Assembly (NCBI GenBank): GCA_900540955.1
Contig: UQIF01000024.1
Span: forward strand, 1 to 34,063
Length of the DNA stretch: 34,063 nucleotides
Direction: 5' to 3'
From: an uncultured Olsenella sp.
GTDB lineage: Bacteria > Actinomycetota > Coriobacteriia > Coriobacteriales > Atopobiaceae
Shown here: one piece after another, positions 7,385-14,849 of the stretch
Layout: each line of letters begins with the position of its first letter
Position numbering within the stretch: the first letter of the stretch is position 1
The notes under the pieces: model-generated
Database searches by the model: none
The model's input: only the letters and a program-made list of their open reading frames with translations
Told to the model about the DNA's origin: nothing
Made by a program: the position numbers and the translations under genes

Positions 7385-9328
7385 CTAAGAGCAGCAGGCG
7401 ACGACCCAGGCGAGGAGGTTGCCCACGGGGCTTCCGGAGCGCTCGGCGAGGACGTGGCCCTGGCCCCAGACCGGGGTGTACGAGACGCCCTGGACGCCGT
7501 CGTACTTGCCGAGCGCGAGGGCGAGGTTGGCCGCGCCGCAGGGAGCGACGTCGGTGTCGAACACGCCGGTGTTCACGCGCCAGTGGGCGGCCACGGTCGC
7601 CTGGCCGTAGCCGTCGTAGGCGCCGGAGAGCCAGTACAGCGGGTTCATCATGTTCACGCGGTCCGCCATCGAGGTGCCGAGCGCGTCCTTCTTTGCGAGG
7701 TCTTGGGACCAGGCGCTCTCAAAGGAGGCATCCCAATCGGGGCAGGTGGCGTAGGCGTCGATGTTTTCCGCAACGAGCTCGCCGACCGCGGCGTCGAAGT
7801 GCAGGGTGCTCTCCTCGCCGATGCCGAACAGCTGGTTCGACTTGGAGGAACGGTCCGGGCGATCGAACGGCGAGCAGGGCTGCTCGGCAGGAGCCACGTG
7901 CATCGAGAGGTCGCGAAGGCTCTGGACCGCGACGGTGCCGCGCTTGAGGTTATAGTTGATCCAGTGCTGGTCGGAGTTGAGCGCGGCGAAGTAGTTGGAT
8001 GCCGTGTCGTAGATGGTGGACTCCACGCGCGTCGTGCCCGCGGGCTGCGTAGGCTCGGTGGCCGCCGTGTCCTGCTCACCCGTGGCGTCGGCGTCGGCCT
8101 TGGCGTCGCCGGCCTCGGACTCAGGCTTGTCGGCGGCCGATACGGCACCGCCAAGACCCGAGGCCTGGGCGGCCGCGCGCGTGGCGAGCAGGTTCGGGTC
8201 GCCGGGGAAGGTCGGGTCGTCGAGGCGCTGCGGGGTGTAGGCGTAGGGGAACTGCGTGTTCTGTACGAAGTAGGTGGCGGCGTCGTTGACCGAGCTCAGC
8301 AGCGCGTCGGCATAGCTGCCCATGGTGAACAGGCCGCCCTCGGTCTCCTCGAGCGTGAGCTGCTCGTCGTCGGAGTTGCGCAAGTCCATTCCGTTGACCC
8401 ATTCGCCATAGGCGTCGGCGAGGCCGATCGAGAGCTGGGCGCGCCAAGTGCCCTCGGCGCGGGACTCGTCGGAGGAGTACTGGCCCATCGCCCACTCGTA
8501 GGCGGCGTCGGCGGTGTCCGGGCTCGTGACGGGGCACCACGAGGCGCTGCCGGCAAGCGCGTCGGAGAGATCGTTGCCCTCCGCGTCGTGCGTTGCGGCG
8601 CCGATCTGCTCGAGGTACGGGTTGAAGACCTCGGAGTCGCCCGAAGCGCCGAGCACGGCGCTCACGCCGCCGCCGGCCGAGAAACCGAACACAAAGACGC
8701 GGTCGGCGTCGAAGGGGAGCTGGGCCGCGTTGTAGCGCAGGTAGCGCACAGCTGCCTTGAGGTCGACGACCGGCCACGGGGCGCCGCCGGGATACATCTC
8801 GGAAGACCCGCTGGCGGTGTCCACGCCAGCCGAGCGGCCGCGGAAGCCGGCGTACACGTAGACGAAGCCCTTCTCGAGGTACGTGCCCAGGCCGTTGTAC
8901 TCGTAGGCCGTGGGCGAGAGCTGGGCGGCGAGGGTGCCCGTGTTGATGGGCATGAGGACAGGCGCCGTGGCGGGCGTGAAGTTGCCGACGACGGCCTTGT
9001 CGTTGACGGCGCACTTGTAGGAGTCGCCGTTCTTCTCGCCCGTGAAGAATTGGCCGGGAACGAAGATGGCGAGGGACTCGTAGGTCTTTGTCGCGGGCTT
9101 GTTGCAGTACGTGAGGCCGAGCTGGTAGTAGCAGTCGTTGTCCTCGTCGTACTTCCAGGCGTCCATGTTTATGGCGAGGCCCTTGAACTCGTCGAGGTCG
9201 ACCTCGGAAGCGGGCTTCTGGCCCTCGGGGTCGGTCGGCTTCTGCTCGGTCGGCTTGGAGCAGCCCGCCAGCTGAGCGCCGGCGGCGATGCCGGCGAAGG
9301 CGAGGAACTCTCTTCTCGTGAAGCCCAT
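7385..9328 (-). CDS. Tat-exported lipoprotein, subtype B tannase (alpha/beta-hydrolase)
   Basis: 647-aa secreted esterase. The N-terminus has a Tat motif TRREFLAF (4-11) and a lipobox LAGC (Cys23). The body follows subtype B tannases: VYAGFRGR (158-165), YPGGAPWPVVDLKAAVRYLRYN (179-200), nucleophile elbow GFSAGG with Ser217, and near the C-terminus HWRVNTG, FDTD (Asp593) and WGQGH (His625). The Asp-His spacing of 32 matches the Lactobacillus plantarum tannase triad (D419/H451, from memory). Expected substrates are galloyl esters of plant polyphenols. A disordered, acidic Ala/Thr-rich linker at about 400-435 interrupts the lid region. Start ATG 9328 follows AAGGAG. It ends in a CCS tail. The family call is strong; the substrate is inferred. 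Confidence 0.88.
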   Translation of the reverse strand: MGFTRREFLAFAGIAAGAQLAGCSKPTEQKPTDPEGQKPASEVDLDEFKGLAINMDAWKYDEDNDCYYQLGLTYCNKPATKTYESLAIFVPGQFFTGEKNGDSYKCAVNDKAVVGNFTPATAPVLMPINTGTLAAQLSPTAYEYNGLGTYLEKGFVYVYAGFRGRSAGVDTASGSSEMYPGGAPWPVVDLKAAVRYLRYNAAQLPFDADRVFVFGFSAGGGVSAVLGASGDSEVFNPYLEQIGAATHDAEGNDLSDALAGSASWCPVTSPDTADAAYEWAMGQYSSDESRAEGTWRAQLSIGLADAYGEWVNGMDLRNSDDEQLTLEETEGGLFTMGSYADALLSSVNDAATYFVQNTQFPYAYTPQRLDDPTFPGDPNLLATRAAAQASGLGGAVSAADKPESEAGDAKADADATGEQDTAATEPTQPAGTTRVESTIYDTASNYFAALNSDQHWINYNLKRGTVAVQSLRDLSMHVAPAEQPCSPFDRPDRSSKSNQLFGIGEESTLHFDAAVGELVAENIDAYATCPDWDASFESAWSQDLAKKDALGTSMADRVNMMNPLYWLSGAYDGYGQATVAAHWRVNTGVFDTDVAPCGAANLALALGKYDGVQGVSYTPVWGQGHVLAERSGSPVGNLLAWVVACCS

Positions 9329-9372
9329 GGTTGGTCTCCTTGGTTGCTTTGGATAGTCGGGATTGCGAGAAA

Positions 9373-9408
9373 CGCGCCCCTTCGGGGATTGTGCCCCGCC
9401 GGGACGCG
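9373..9408 (-). terminator. Terminator after the degV gene
   Basis: On the minus strand CGCGTCCC (9401-9408) pairs with GGGGCGCG (9373-9380, one wobble) and encloses an inner GGGG/CCCC stem (9394-9397 with 9384-9387). TTTCTCG follows. It lies just downstream of the degV stop and upstream of the tannase start. Confidence 0.55.
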
Positions 9409-9412
9409 GGAA

Positions 9413-10357
9413 TTACTTGGCCTGGCGGACGCCCTTGACCTTGGTCACGGCCTTGTCGTTGCGGCGATCGCGGCCCCAGAAGACGACGGACAGCATGCCG
9501 GGGCCCACGTGGGAGCCGATGGTCGGGCCGATGGTGGGGCGCAGGACCTCGAGGACGTCGTCGAGGGCGCGCAGCTCGGCGGCGACGGCGAATCCGTCGT
9601 CGGCCACGTCGGCGTCGCCCACGGCGCAGACGTTGGCCTCGTCGCCGAGCTGGACGTTTTTGGCGTAGTAGTCGACAAGCCTGCGCATGCCCTTCTTGCG
9701 GCCGCGCGCCACCGAGCGGATGCCCAGGGTGCCGTCGAGGTTGAAGTGCAGCAGCGCCTTGACGTCGAGGGCGTCGCCGACGACGGCCACGCCCTTGGGC
9801 AGGCGGCCACCGCGGTGCAGGGCATCGAGGTTGTCGACCATAAAGAGCGTGCGGACGCGGTAACGCGCCTCTTCGGCCCACATGACGAGCTGCTCGGCGT
9901 TCATGCCGGCGTCGCGCTTGTTGCACGCCTCGTTCAGAAGGAGTGTGAGGGCCGTCGACGCCACGAGAGTGTCCACGACGTAGATGCGGACCTCCTCGTC
10001 GGGATGGGCATCCTTCAGGCGCTCGAGGCTCATGACGGCCCCGTTATAGCCGCCGGAAAGCCCGCTCGAGATGCAGAAGAGCACGGTGGGGACGCCCGAC
10101 TCGTAGGCAACCTGGAAGGCCTCGTCGTACTCGAGCTGAGAGGGCTGCGAGGTCATGGGCATGGCGCCGTGGCGGATCGCGTCGTAGAACTCGTGGGCGC
10201 TGCGGGACTGGAAGAGGTCGTCGTCACCCGAAAGACCGCCGTCAGGCTTATTTGCCTCGACGTAGTGGAACGGCAGGATGGTCACGCCGCGCTCCGCCGC
10301 CTGCTCGGCGGTGAAGTCGCACGTGGAGTCGCACATGATGTTGCACTTTACGGTCAA
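9413..10357 (-). CDS. DegV family fatty-acid-binding protein
   Basis: 314-aa DegV protein, a family that binds fatty acids (FakB-like) and may feed fatty-acid kinase or lipid traffic. Typical features are IMCDSTCDFTAEQAAERGVTILPF near the N-terminus, the PMTSQPS lid segment, ISSGLSGGYNGA (fatty-acid carboxylate region), VDTLVAS and VDNLDALHRGGRL. I choose TTG 10357 as start because GAGAGGA lies upstream and a -10 element (10403-10408) sits inside the longer alternative that begins at TTG 10426. No fakA-type kinase lies in the window. It has its own promoter and a terminator before the tannase gene. Confidence 0.88.
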   Translation of the reverse strand: MTVKCNIMCDSTCDFTAEQAAERGVTILPFHYVEANKPDGGLSGDDDLFQSRSAHEFYDAIRHGAMPMTSQPSQLEYDEAFQVAYESGVPTVLFCISSGLSGGYNGAVMSLERLKDAHPDEEVRIYVVDTLVASTALTLLLNEACNKRDAGMNAEQLVMWAEEARYRVRTLFMVDNLDALHRGGRLPKGVAVVGDALDVKALLHFNLDGTLGIRSVARGRKKGMRRLVDYYAKNVQLGDEANVCAVGDADVADDGFAVAAELRALDDVLEVLRPTIGPTIGSHVGPGMLSVVFWGRDRRNDKAVTKVKGVRQAK

Positions 10358-10402
10358 TTCGGTTCCTCTCGGCCACGAGCTGGAAGGTGCATAGTTCGTA
10401 GT

Positions 10403-10408
10403 ATTGTA
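10403..10408 (-). promoter_or_regulatory. -10 element of the degV promoter
   Basis: TACAAT on the minus strand, about 45 bp upstream of the chosen TTG start. No convincing -35 is visible. Its position argues against the longer degV start at 10426. Confidence 0.4.
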
Positions 10409-10449
10409 AGGCCAGTTAATGGGCAAAGCATGGGCAAAAGGAGGCCTAG

Positions 10450-10860
10450 ATGTTCTGGAGACGAGACGAGCGACGCCGCGCGGCGGCGGCGGAGTCGATC
10501 GCCGACCTGATCTTCGAGGCCCGCGGCGGCGGCTCGCCCGACCCCGCTCCCGTGGCCCCGACCACCGACGCCGGCGGCAACCTGATCTTGCGCCGCAGGT
10601 ACCGCTATGTGGGAGAGGTGCAGGGCGTCGGCTTCCGCTGGACGTCGCAGCGCATCGCGGGGGCGCTTGGGCTCACCGGCTGGGTGCGCAACGAGGACGA
10701 CGGCTCCGTCACGCTCGTACTGCAGGGGTCGCAAGACCAGCTCGGTGCCTTCGCCTCGCGCCTGGCCGAGACGCTCGCGCGCTACGCCCGCTACACCGTG
10801 GCCGACCGCGTAGACGAGCCGCCCGTCGCGAGCGAGACCGACTTCCGCGTGCGCTACTGA
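10450..10860 (+). CDS. Acylphosphatase with an N-terminal extension
   Basis: 136-aa protein whose C-terminal ~90 residues form an acylphosphatase domain, hydrolysing acyl phosphates. The signature YVGEVQGVGFRWTSQRIA places the catalytic arginine at 63, and GWVRNEDDGSV places the catalytic asparagine at 81; FRVRY closes the domain. The first ~46 residues (Arg/Ala-rich, then Gly/Pro-rich) are not part of the fold and look disordered, making it longer than the usual 90-100 aa. The ATG at 10450 has a strong AAAAGGAGG site five bases upstream, so the extension is probably real. It is the only gene on the plus strand here, divergent from degV and convergent with upp. Confidence 0.9.
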   Translation: MFWRRDERRRAAAAESIADLIFEARGGGSPDPAPVAPTTDAGGNLILRRRYRYVGEVQGVGFRWTSQRIAGALGLTGWVRNEDDGSVTLVLQGSQDQLGAFASRLAETLARYARYTVADRVDEPPVASETDFRVRY

Positions 10861-10882
10861 GCCCCGCACGGGGCTTGACCGG

Positions 10883-10952
10883 TTTTGGGACGAAATCCCC
10901 CGTCCCTTTTGTCCCAGATGAGACAAAAGGGACGGGGGATTTCGTCCCAAAA
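10883..10952. repeat. 31-bp perfect inverted repeat between acylphosphatase and upp genes
   Basis: Arms 10883-10913 and 10922-10952 are exact reverse complements of 31 bp with an 8-nt loop. Each begins with four T or ends with four A, so each strand can form a long hairpin followed by a short U-tract. It lies in the convergent gap and can terminate both genes. The arm (GGGACGAAATCCCCCGTCCC...) is much longer than a normal terminator stem and looks like a dispersed palindromic element. Confidence 0.85.
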
Positions 10953-10996
10953 AAGCTATCCGCGCAGATGGGCGACGGCGATCTGTGCGCGGCGGC

Positions 10997-11644
10997 CTAC
11001 AGCGTGCCGAAAATCCTGTCGCCAGCGTCGCCGAGACCCGGGACGATATAGGCATTTTCGTTGAGGCGGTCGTCGACGGCGCAGGCGTACACGTGCAGGT
11101 CGGGGTCGTGGCCGAGGAGCGCCGCGAGGCCCTCGGGCGCGGCGACGAGACAGAGCATCTTGAGGTTCGTCACGCCGCGGGCTCGCAGCGCGTCGACAGC
11201 CATGATGGCCGAGCCGCCGGTGGCGAGCATCGGGTCCACGATGAGGACGGTGCGCAGGTCGATGTCGCGCGGCATCTTGCAGTAGTACTCGCGCGGCTCG
11301 TGGGTGACCTCGTCGCGCTCCATGCCGATGTGGCCCACGCGCGCGGCGGGCGCGAGCTCGAGCAGGCCGTCGACCATGCCGAGGCCCGCACGCAGGATGG
11401 GCACCACGGCGAGCTTGCGGCCGGCCAGGCGCTTGCACGTGGCCGGCGCGACCGGGGTCTGCACCTCACAGGACTCGAGCGGCAAATCGCGCATGGCCTC
11501 GTAGCCCTCAAAGATGGCCAGCTCGCGGACAAGCTGGCGGAACTGCTGGGTGCCGGTGTGGACATCGCGCAGAATGGAGAGCTTGTGCTGCACGAGCGGG
11601 TGGTCGACGAGCGTCACGCGGCTTGCGTCGTAGGAGATGGCCAT
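10997..11644 (-). CDS. upp: Uracil phosphoribosyltransferase
   Basis: 215-aa salvage enzyme making UMP from uracil and PRPP. The PRPP loop VDPMLATGGSAIMAVD and the C-terminal uracil site GLGDAGDRIFGT are both intact, with PILRAGLGMVDG and REYYCKMP in the middle. Length is normal (about 210 aa). ATG 11644 follows GAAAGGG; an upstream in-frame start at 11698 would add a non-conserved tail and lacks a good site. A TATCAT-like -10 sits about 35 bp upstream, but no clear -35 is present. It is monocistronic: convergent with the acylphosphatase gene and preceded by a repeat-rich gap. Confidence 0.96.
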   Translation of the reverse strand: MAISYDASRVTLVDHPLVQHKLSILRDVHTGTQQFRQLVRELAIFEGYEAMRDLPLESCEVQTPVAPATCKRLAGRKLAVVPILRAGLGMVDGLLELAPAARVGHIGMERDEVTHEPREYYCKMPRDIDLRTVLIVDPMLATGGSAIMAVDALRARGVTNLKMLCLVAAPEGLAALLGHDPDLHVYACAVDDRLNENAYIVPGLGDAGDRIFGTL

Positions 11645-11728
11645 GGGTGCCCTTTCTCGCGGAAGATGGTCAAAGGAATGATACAACGGCGAGGCCAAGG
11701 CGGCGAGCGGGCAAGAAGGGCTGCGGCG

Positions 11729-11905
11729 CTAAGAAACCCGTATGTCTAGGTGTGCTTCTTTCCCGCGATCTAAGAAAACGTCACGTCCGGGCGCTTCTCT
11801 CCTGGCCGCGCTAAGAACTCGCCACGTCTGGGCGCCGGGAAACCCAGAGGTCGCGTTTTCTTAGCAGGCGTGCCGCCCAAAGGACCAGACGTCGCCGTTT
11901 TTTAG
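11729..11905. repeat. Array of five 22-bp repeats with 41-bp period (three direct, two inverted)
   Basis: Plus-strand copies at 11729-11750, 11770-11791 and 11811-11832; inverted copies at 11843-11864 and 11884-11905. All align without gaps to a two-part consensus: CTAAGAAAACG, then ACGTCTGGG after two variable bases. Starts are exactly 41 bp apart within both sets (11729/11770/11811 and 11843/11884). The 19-bp intervals are partly alike (GCTTCT-TCC after copies 1 and 2), so the unit is a diverged 41-bp repeat. Copies 3 and 4 face each other across 10 bp and form an imperfect hairpin. The array fills the gap between upp and tRNA-Phe; no coding gene is supported there. Confidence 0.85.
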
Positions 11906-11956
11906 CGCGGCTCGCCCACGCGCACCCTTTTGCGCCCTTTTTCAAACCGACACACG

Positions 11957-11989
11957 AAAACAGGCCGGAGACTTTAGGCCTCCGACCTG
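11957..11989 (-). terminator. Terminator of tRNA-Phe
   Basis: On the minus strand CAGGTCGGAG (11980-11989) pairs with CTCCGGCCTG (11961-11970, one G-T wobble) and is followed by TTTT (11957-11960). It lies about 10 bp after the tRNA CCA end. Confidence 0.75.
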
Positions 11990-11998
11990 CGAATTTAC

Positions 11999-12074
11999 TG
12001 GTGGCGGGGAAGGGAGTCGAACCCCTGACACGGGGATTTTCAGTCCCCTGCTCTACCAACTGAGCTACCCAGCC
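11999..12074 (-). tRNA. tRNA-Phe (GAA), CCA encoded
   Basis: 76-nt tRNA on the minus strand. The anticodon arm GGGGA-CTGAAAA-TCCCC gives anticodon GAA. The D-arm is GCTC-AGTTGGTA-GAGC, the T-arm contains TTCGACT, and the discriminator A plus CCA are encoded. In the acceptor stem GGCTGGG faces CCCCGCC, leaving position 4 (U) opposite 69 (C); the other six pairs are Watson-Crick. That mismatch is unusual. A terminator hairpin follows. Confidence 0.95.
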
Positions 12075-12235
12075 GAATGTGTGCGGGGATTACTATAACA
12101 AACTCTTTCGCGTTGGCAAAGAACTTTTTTAGAAAAATCTCTCGGGCTGTTATTTCGCGTCCTTCGGGCCGTGTTCCGGCGAACGCACGGGCGCGCATAC
12201 TCGCAGCATCAAACCACGTGGCAAGAGGAGCCCGC

Positions 12236-12706
12236 ATGCCATTCTTCATCGTGCGCAACGATATCTCGCTCAAGAGCACCGACGTCATCGTCAACGCCGC
12301 GAACGAGCGCCCGCTCGCCGGCGACGGGGTCTGCGGCGCCATACTCAAGGCCGCTGGGCCGGCAAAGCCCGCCGCCGTCTGCGACGCCGTCGCGCCCTGC
12401 CCCACCAGCCGCACCGTGAGCATGTCCGCGTTCGGGCTCAGCGCCCGCTGGATCGTCCACGCGGTCGGGCCGCGCTGGATTGAGGGCGCCCACGGTAAGG
12501 AGGCGCCGCTGCGCAGCACGGACGCGAGTGCGCTTGCCGAGTCCGCAAGGCTCGGGGCGTGAAACGTCTCGCCCCCCCGCTCATCTTTGCGGGGATTTTC
12601 GGATACCCGCCCGCGGCCGCGTTCGCGATGGCGTGCGACGAGGTACGGCTTCCTCGCAAGCGCCGCCGTCCGTAACGGCGGCACCGTCGCCAGACGCAGG
12701 GGCTAG
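12236..12706 (+). pseudogene. Macro-domain (ADP-ribose-binding) protein, frame-disrupted
   Basis: A macro domain is clear: MPFFIVRNDISLKSTDVIVN, AANERPLAGDGVCGAI, LKAAGPAKPAA and ARWIVHAVGPRW. In the starting frame translation stops at TGA 12560-12562 after 108 residues (…ESARLGA). Homology continues in another frame at about 12556-12633 (GVKRLAPPLIFAGIFGYPP…FAMACDEVR, the conserved C-terminal macro motif). It then returns to the first frame for FLASAAVRNGG, ending at TAG 12704-12706. The full span would give about 156 aa, the normal domain size. Two compensating indels are thus implied, either true decay or assembly errors. The first 108 codons have a good start (AGAGGAG site). Macro domains bind or hydrolyse ADP-ribose derivatives. 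Confidence 0.75.
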
Positions 12707-12708
12707 CC

Positions 12709-12764
12709 AAAAAAGAAGGGCACCCCTCATGGACGCGATCCATCGCGTGTCCATGAGGGGCGCC
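12709..12764 (-). terminator. Terminator of the DUF2207 gene
   Basis: A 12-bp perfect stem (12723-12734 with 12749-12760), extended inside by GCGAT/ATCGC and outside by GGGC/GCCC. On the minus strand it is followed by CTTCTTTTTT (A-run at 12709-12714). This is a textbook rho-independent terminator for the gene that ends at 12800. Confidence 0.85.
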
Positions 12765-12799
12765 CCACGCTGCCAGGAAGACCGCTTGACGCCCGGGAT

Positions 12800-14791
12800 C
12801 TAGAAGGCCCCGCCGCCACCGCCGCCGCCGAAGCCGCCGCCACCGCCGCCGGAAAAGCCACCGCCACCGCCACCGCCCGAGCTCGACGAAGAGGCGGCTA
12901 TCGCGGCCGCCGAGGCCTTGTGCGCGGAGGCGACGTTGCCCGTGAAAGCGGCCGCGGGCGGGCGCCCGTCGATTCCGTACCCGCCGTAGCACCAGCCGTA
13001 GCACGGCGCGAAGTACGGGTCCTGGATGACCTGCGGGCACGCGACCTCGAGCTGTTTGATAACCTCGTCGGCGACCCCGAGCACCACGGCCATCACGAGT
13101 AGACGGTTCCAGAGCACGACGTCGCTGGGCACGGCCTCCGAGAGGTGCGTGAACTCCTTGAGCCAGCGTCGGAGCGCCTCAAGCTTGGCCGTGGTCTCGA
13201 TGCCCTCGCGGTTGAGCTCTTGCATGGTCGCCGCGCACACGATCGCGACGATGCCCGCGACCAGCAGAAGCGCCGGAAGCCCAATCCCGATGCCGAGCGG
13301 CGACTCGAAGACGCACACCTGAAGGGCGAACGACCCGATGGCAAGCATGACGTCGAATACGCCGAGCACGGCGAGGGCCACCATGCCCTTGCGCTCGATC
13401 GCCTCGTCCTGGAACCTCTCGATAAAGCGTCCCTCGACGACATTTGCCCAGGCATTCCAAGCGTCGCTATAGGCCTCCGGCTCCTTCTTTGCCGTCCGCT
13501 CGACGCTGGACAGGTAGAGCTTCGAGCCCACCTTGTTGCGCGCCTTGGCGACCTTGCCGAAGACGAAGGTGCAGGCAGCGGCGTCGACCGAGCGCGCCCA
13601 GGTGGCGTTTTCGCTCATGGCAGCGCCCTCGGGAGCGGCACCCATGCCCTTGACCTTGGTAAGGAGGAAATCGTCCTTCTCTTTCTGTCTCCAGCCGCTC
13701 CCGACCTTCCTGCGGACCTTGTCCAGGCGCACCACGCCTTGATCGGTCAGGCGCATGAGAGTCGCGGTGAGCTCCTTGGGTTCGGCCTTGCCGCCGTTGA
13801 CGAGCGCGCCGAGAACCGCTGGGTGGTCGTCGGTCGGCACGTCGCGGAAGTACTTGTCCTGGAACTGGGGCTTTATGTCTTGGGCGTAACGTCGGCGGAC
13901 GAATACCGTATAAACCACGGTAGCCGCAGCCAGGGCACCGGTCGCCCCGGCGATTCCCCAGACAAGCAGGCGCGCGCGGGCACGGCGGGCGTTGGCCTCA
14001 TCGGCCCACGCCTGCTCCTCGCCAAGGATGGTCTCGAGCTTGGAGCCGGACGTCTCCTCGCAGCCGGCAATCCACTCCCTCGGGAACGTCACGCGCATCT
14101 CGGCGAACTCCTCGGTGCCCACGCCGGGAACCGTGAACACCACGTCGTCGCCGCTGAAGGCCACGCTCGCGTCCAGGGGGCCGTGGCCCCAGGCACGCAC
14201 GTTGGCCGCGGGCTCGACCGACTCGCCTTCGGGAACGGGAAGGTACAGGTTGCAGATTACGTTCTGGGACTCGACATCCCACCCATCCGAGACGAACTTC
14301 CAGTAGAGCTCTCCGGTGTCGTCCCAGCGGGTGGCGATGCCCGTGGCGCGGTACGCGATGGTAAAGGTGGCGCGCTCATCCTCATGGGACGAGTAGACCT
14401 TGAGGCGCAGGACATCGCCCCGGTCGTCCACTTCGTAGGTACCGTTCTGGCCGCTATAACCCTCAGAGAACTCCTGCATGCCGAAGCCGCCGCCCTCGCC
14501 CGCGGACAGGACGGAGATCTCGACCTCGCGGCCGTTGCCGGGGTTCATGCCCTTGGGGATATCCCAGTACACGCCGTTGAAGCTGCCGTCGAAGTCGAAG
14601 GTGCGCGACTCCACGACGGTGAGCGCGCCGTCGTCGTCCAGGGTCGCATCGATGTAGACCTTGGAGATCGAGTACTCGCGGGCAAGTGCGGAGCCGGGCG
14701 CGACGACGAGCGCGAGGGCGAAGGCCGCCGCAAAGAGCGTCCAGAGCGGCACGACCAGGTTGCGTGCGCGAAGGCGAGCGCGGATGTTCAT
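12800..14791 (-). CDS. DUF2207 membrane protein with a poly-glycine tail
   Basis: 663-aa DUF2207/YciQ-like membrane protein of unknown function. It has a cleavable-looking signal (about 1-37, ending SALA) and an extracellular DUF2207 domain beginning REYSISKVYIDATLDDDGALTVVESRTFDFDG with FNGVYWDIPKGMNP. A TM segment at about 290-310 is followed by a cytoplasmic winged-helix-like part (LTATLMRLTDQGVVRLDK), two more TM segments (LAVLGVFDVMLAIGSFAL and LPALLLVAGIVAIVCAA), and a Ser/Gly tail almost entirely glycine, typical of the family. ATG 14791 is chosen because GGAG lies six bases upstream, inside an alternative ATG at 14803. It carries its own promoter within the end of the antitoxin gene and a strong terminator. 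Confidence 0.88.
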   Translation of the reverse strand: MNIRARLRARNLVVPLWTLFAAAFALALVVAPGSALAREYSISKVYIDATLDDDGALTVVESRTFDFDGSFNGVYWDIPKGMNPGNGREVEISVLSAGEGGGFGMQEFSEGYSGQNGTYEVDDRGDVLRLKVYSSHEDERATFTIAYRATGIATRWDDTGELYWKFVSDGWDVESQNVICNLYLPVPEGESVEPAANVRAWGHGPLDASVAFSGDDVVFTVPGVGTEEFAEMRVTFPREWIAGCEETSGSKLETILGEEQAWADEANARRARARLLVWGIAGATGALAAATVVYTVFVRRRYAQDIKPQFQDKYFRDVPTDDHPAVLGALVNGGKAEPKELTATLMRLTDQGVVRLDKVRRKVGSGWRQKEKDDFLLTKVKGMGAAPEGAAMSENATWARSVDAAACTFVFGKVAKARNKVGSKLYLSSVERTAKKEPEAYSDAWNAWANVVEGRFIERFQDEAIERKGMVALAVLGVFDVMLAIGSFALQVCVFESPLGIGIGLPALLLVAGIVAIVCAATMQELNREGIETTAKLEALRRWLKEFTHLSEAVPSDVVLWNRLLVMAVVLGVADEVIKQLEVACPQVIQDPYFAPCYGWCYGGYGIDGRPPAAAFTGNVASAHKASAAAIAASSSSSGGGGGGGFSGGGGGGFGGGGGGGAF

Positions 14792-14801
14792 AGGTGTCTC
14801 C

Positions 14802-14839
14802 ATCTGCGTTGAGCTGGCAAGAAACGCAGATTGAGTATA
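14802..14839 (-). promoter_or_regulatory. Extended -10 promoter and leader hairpin of the DUF2207 gene
   Basis: TGGTATACT on the minus strand (TATACT at 14834-14839) matches an extended -10; no -35 is visible. ATCTGCGTT (14802-14810) and AACGCAGAT (14823-14831) form a 9-bp inverted repeat between this -10 and the ribosome site. It may be a repressor site or a hairpin over the translation start. Confidence 0.45.
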
Positions 14840-14849
14840 CCAGCGTGCG

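Noticed and set aside
7454..10510. A 1018-codon open frame on the plus strand
   Set aside because: It lies antisense to the tannase and degV genes, is rich in Val/Gly/Ala/His typical of antisense high-GC frames, and has no recognisable domain or ribosome site.
11729..11905. CRISPR array
   Set aside because: Repeats are divergent, change orientation, are only 22 bp, the intervals are partly similar to each other, and no cas genes are near.
11811..12059. An 82-codon minus-strand frame ending in the repeat array
   Set aside because: It runs through tRNA-Phe and the terminator; no ribosome site or protein family is visible.
12800..12890. Poly-glycine codon tract as an assembly artifact
   Set aside because: Glycine-rich C-terminal tails are normal in DUF2207 proteins and the frame is intact to a proper stop.
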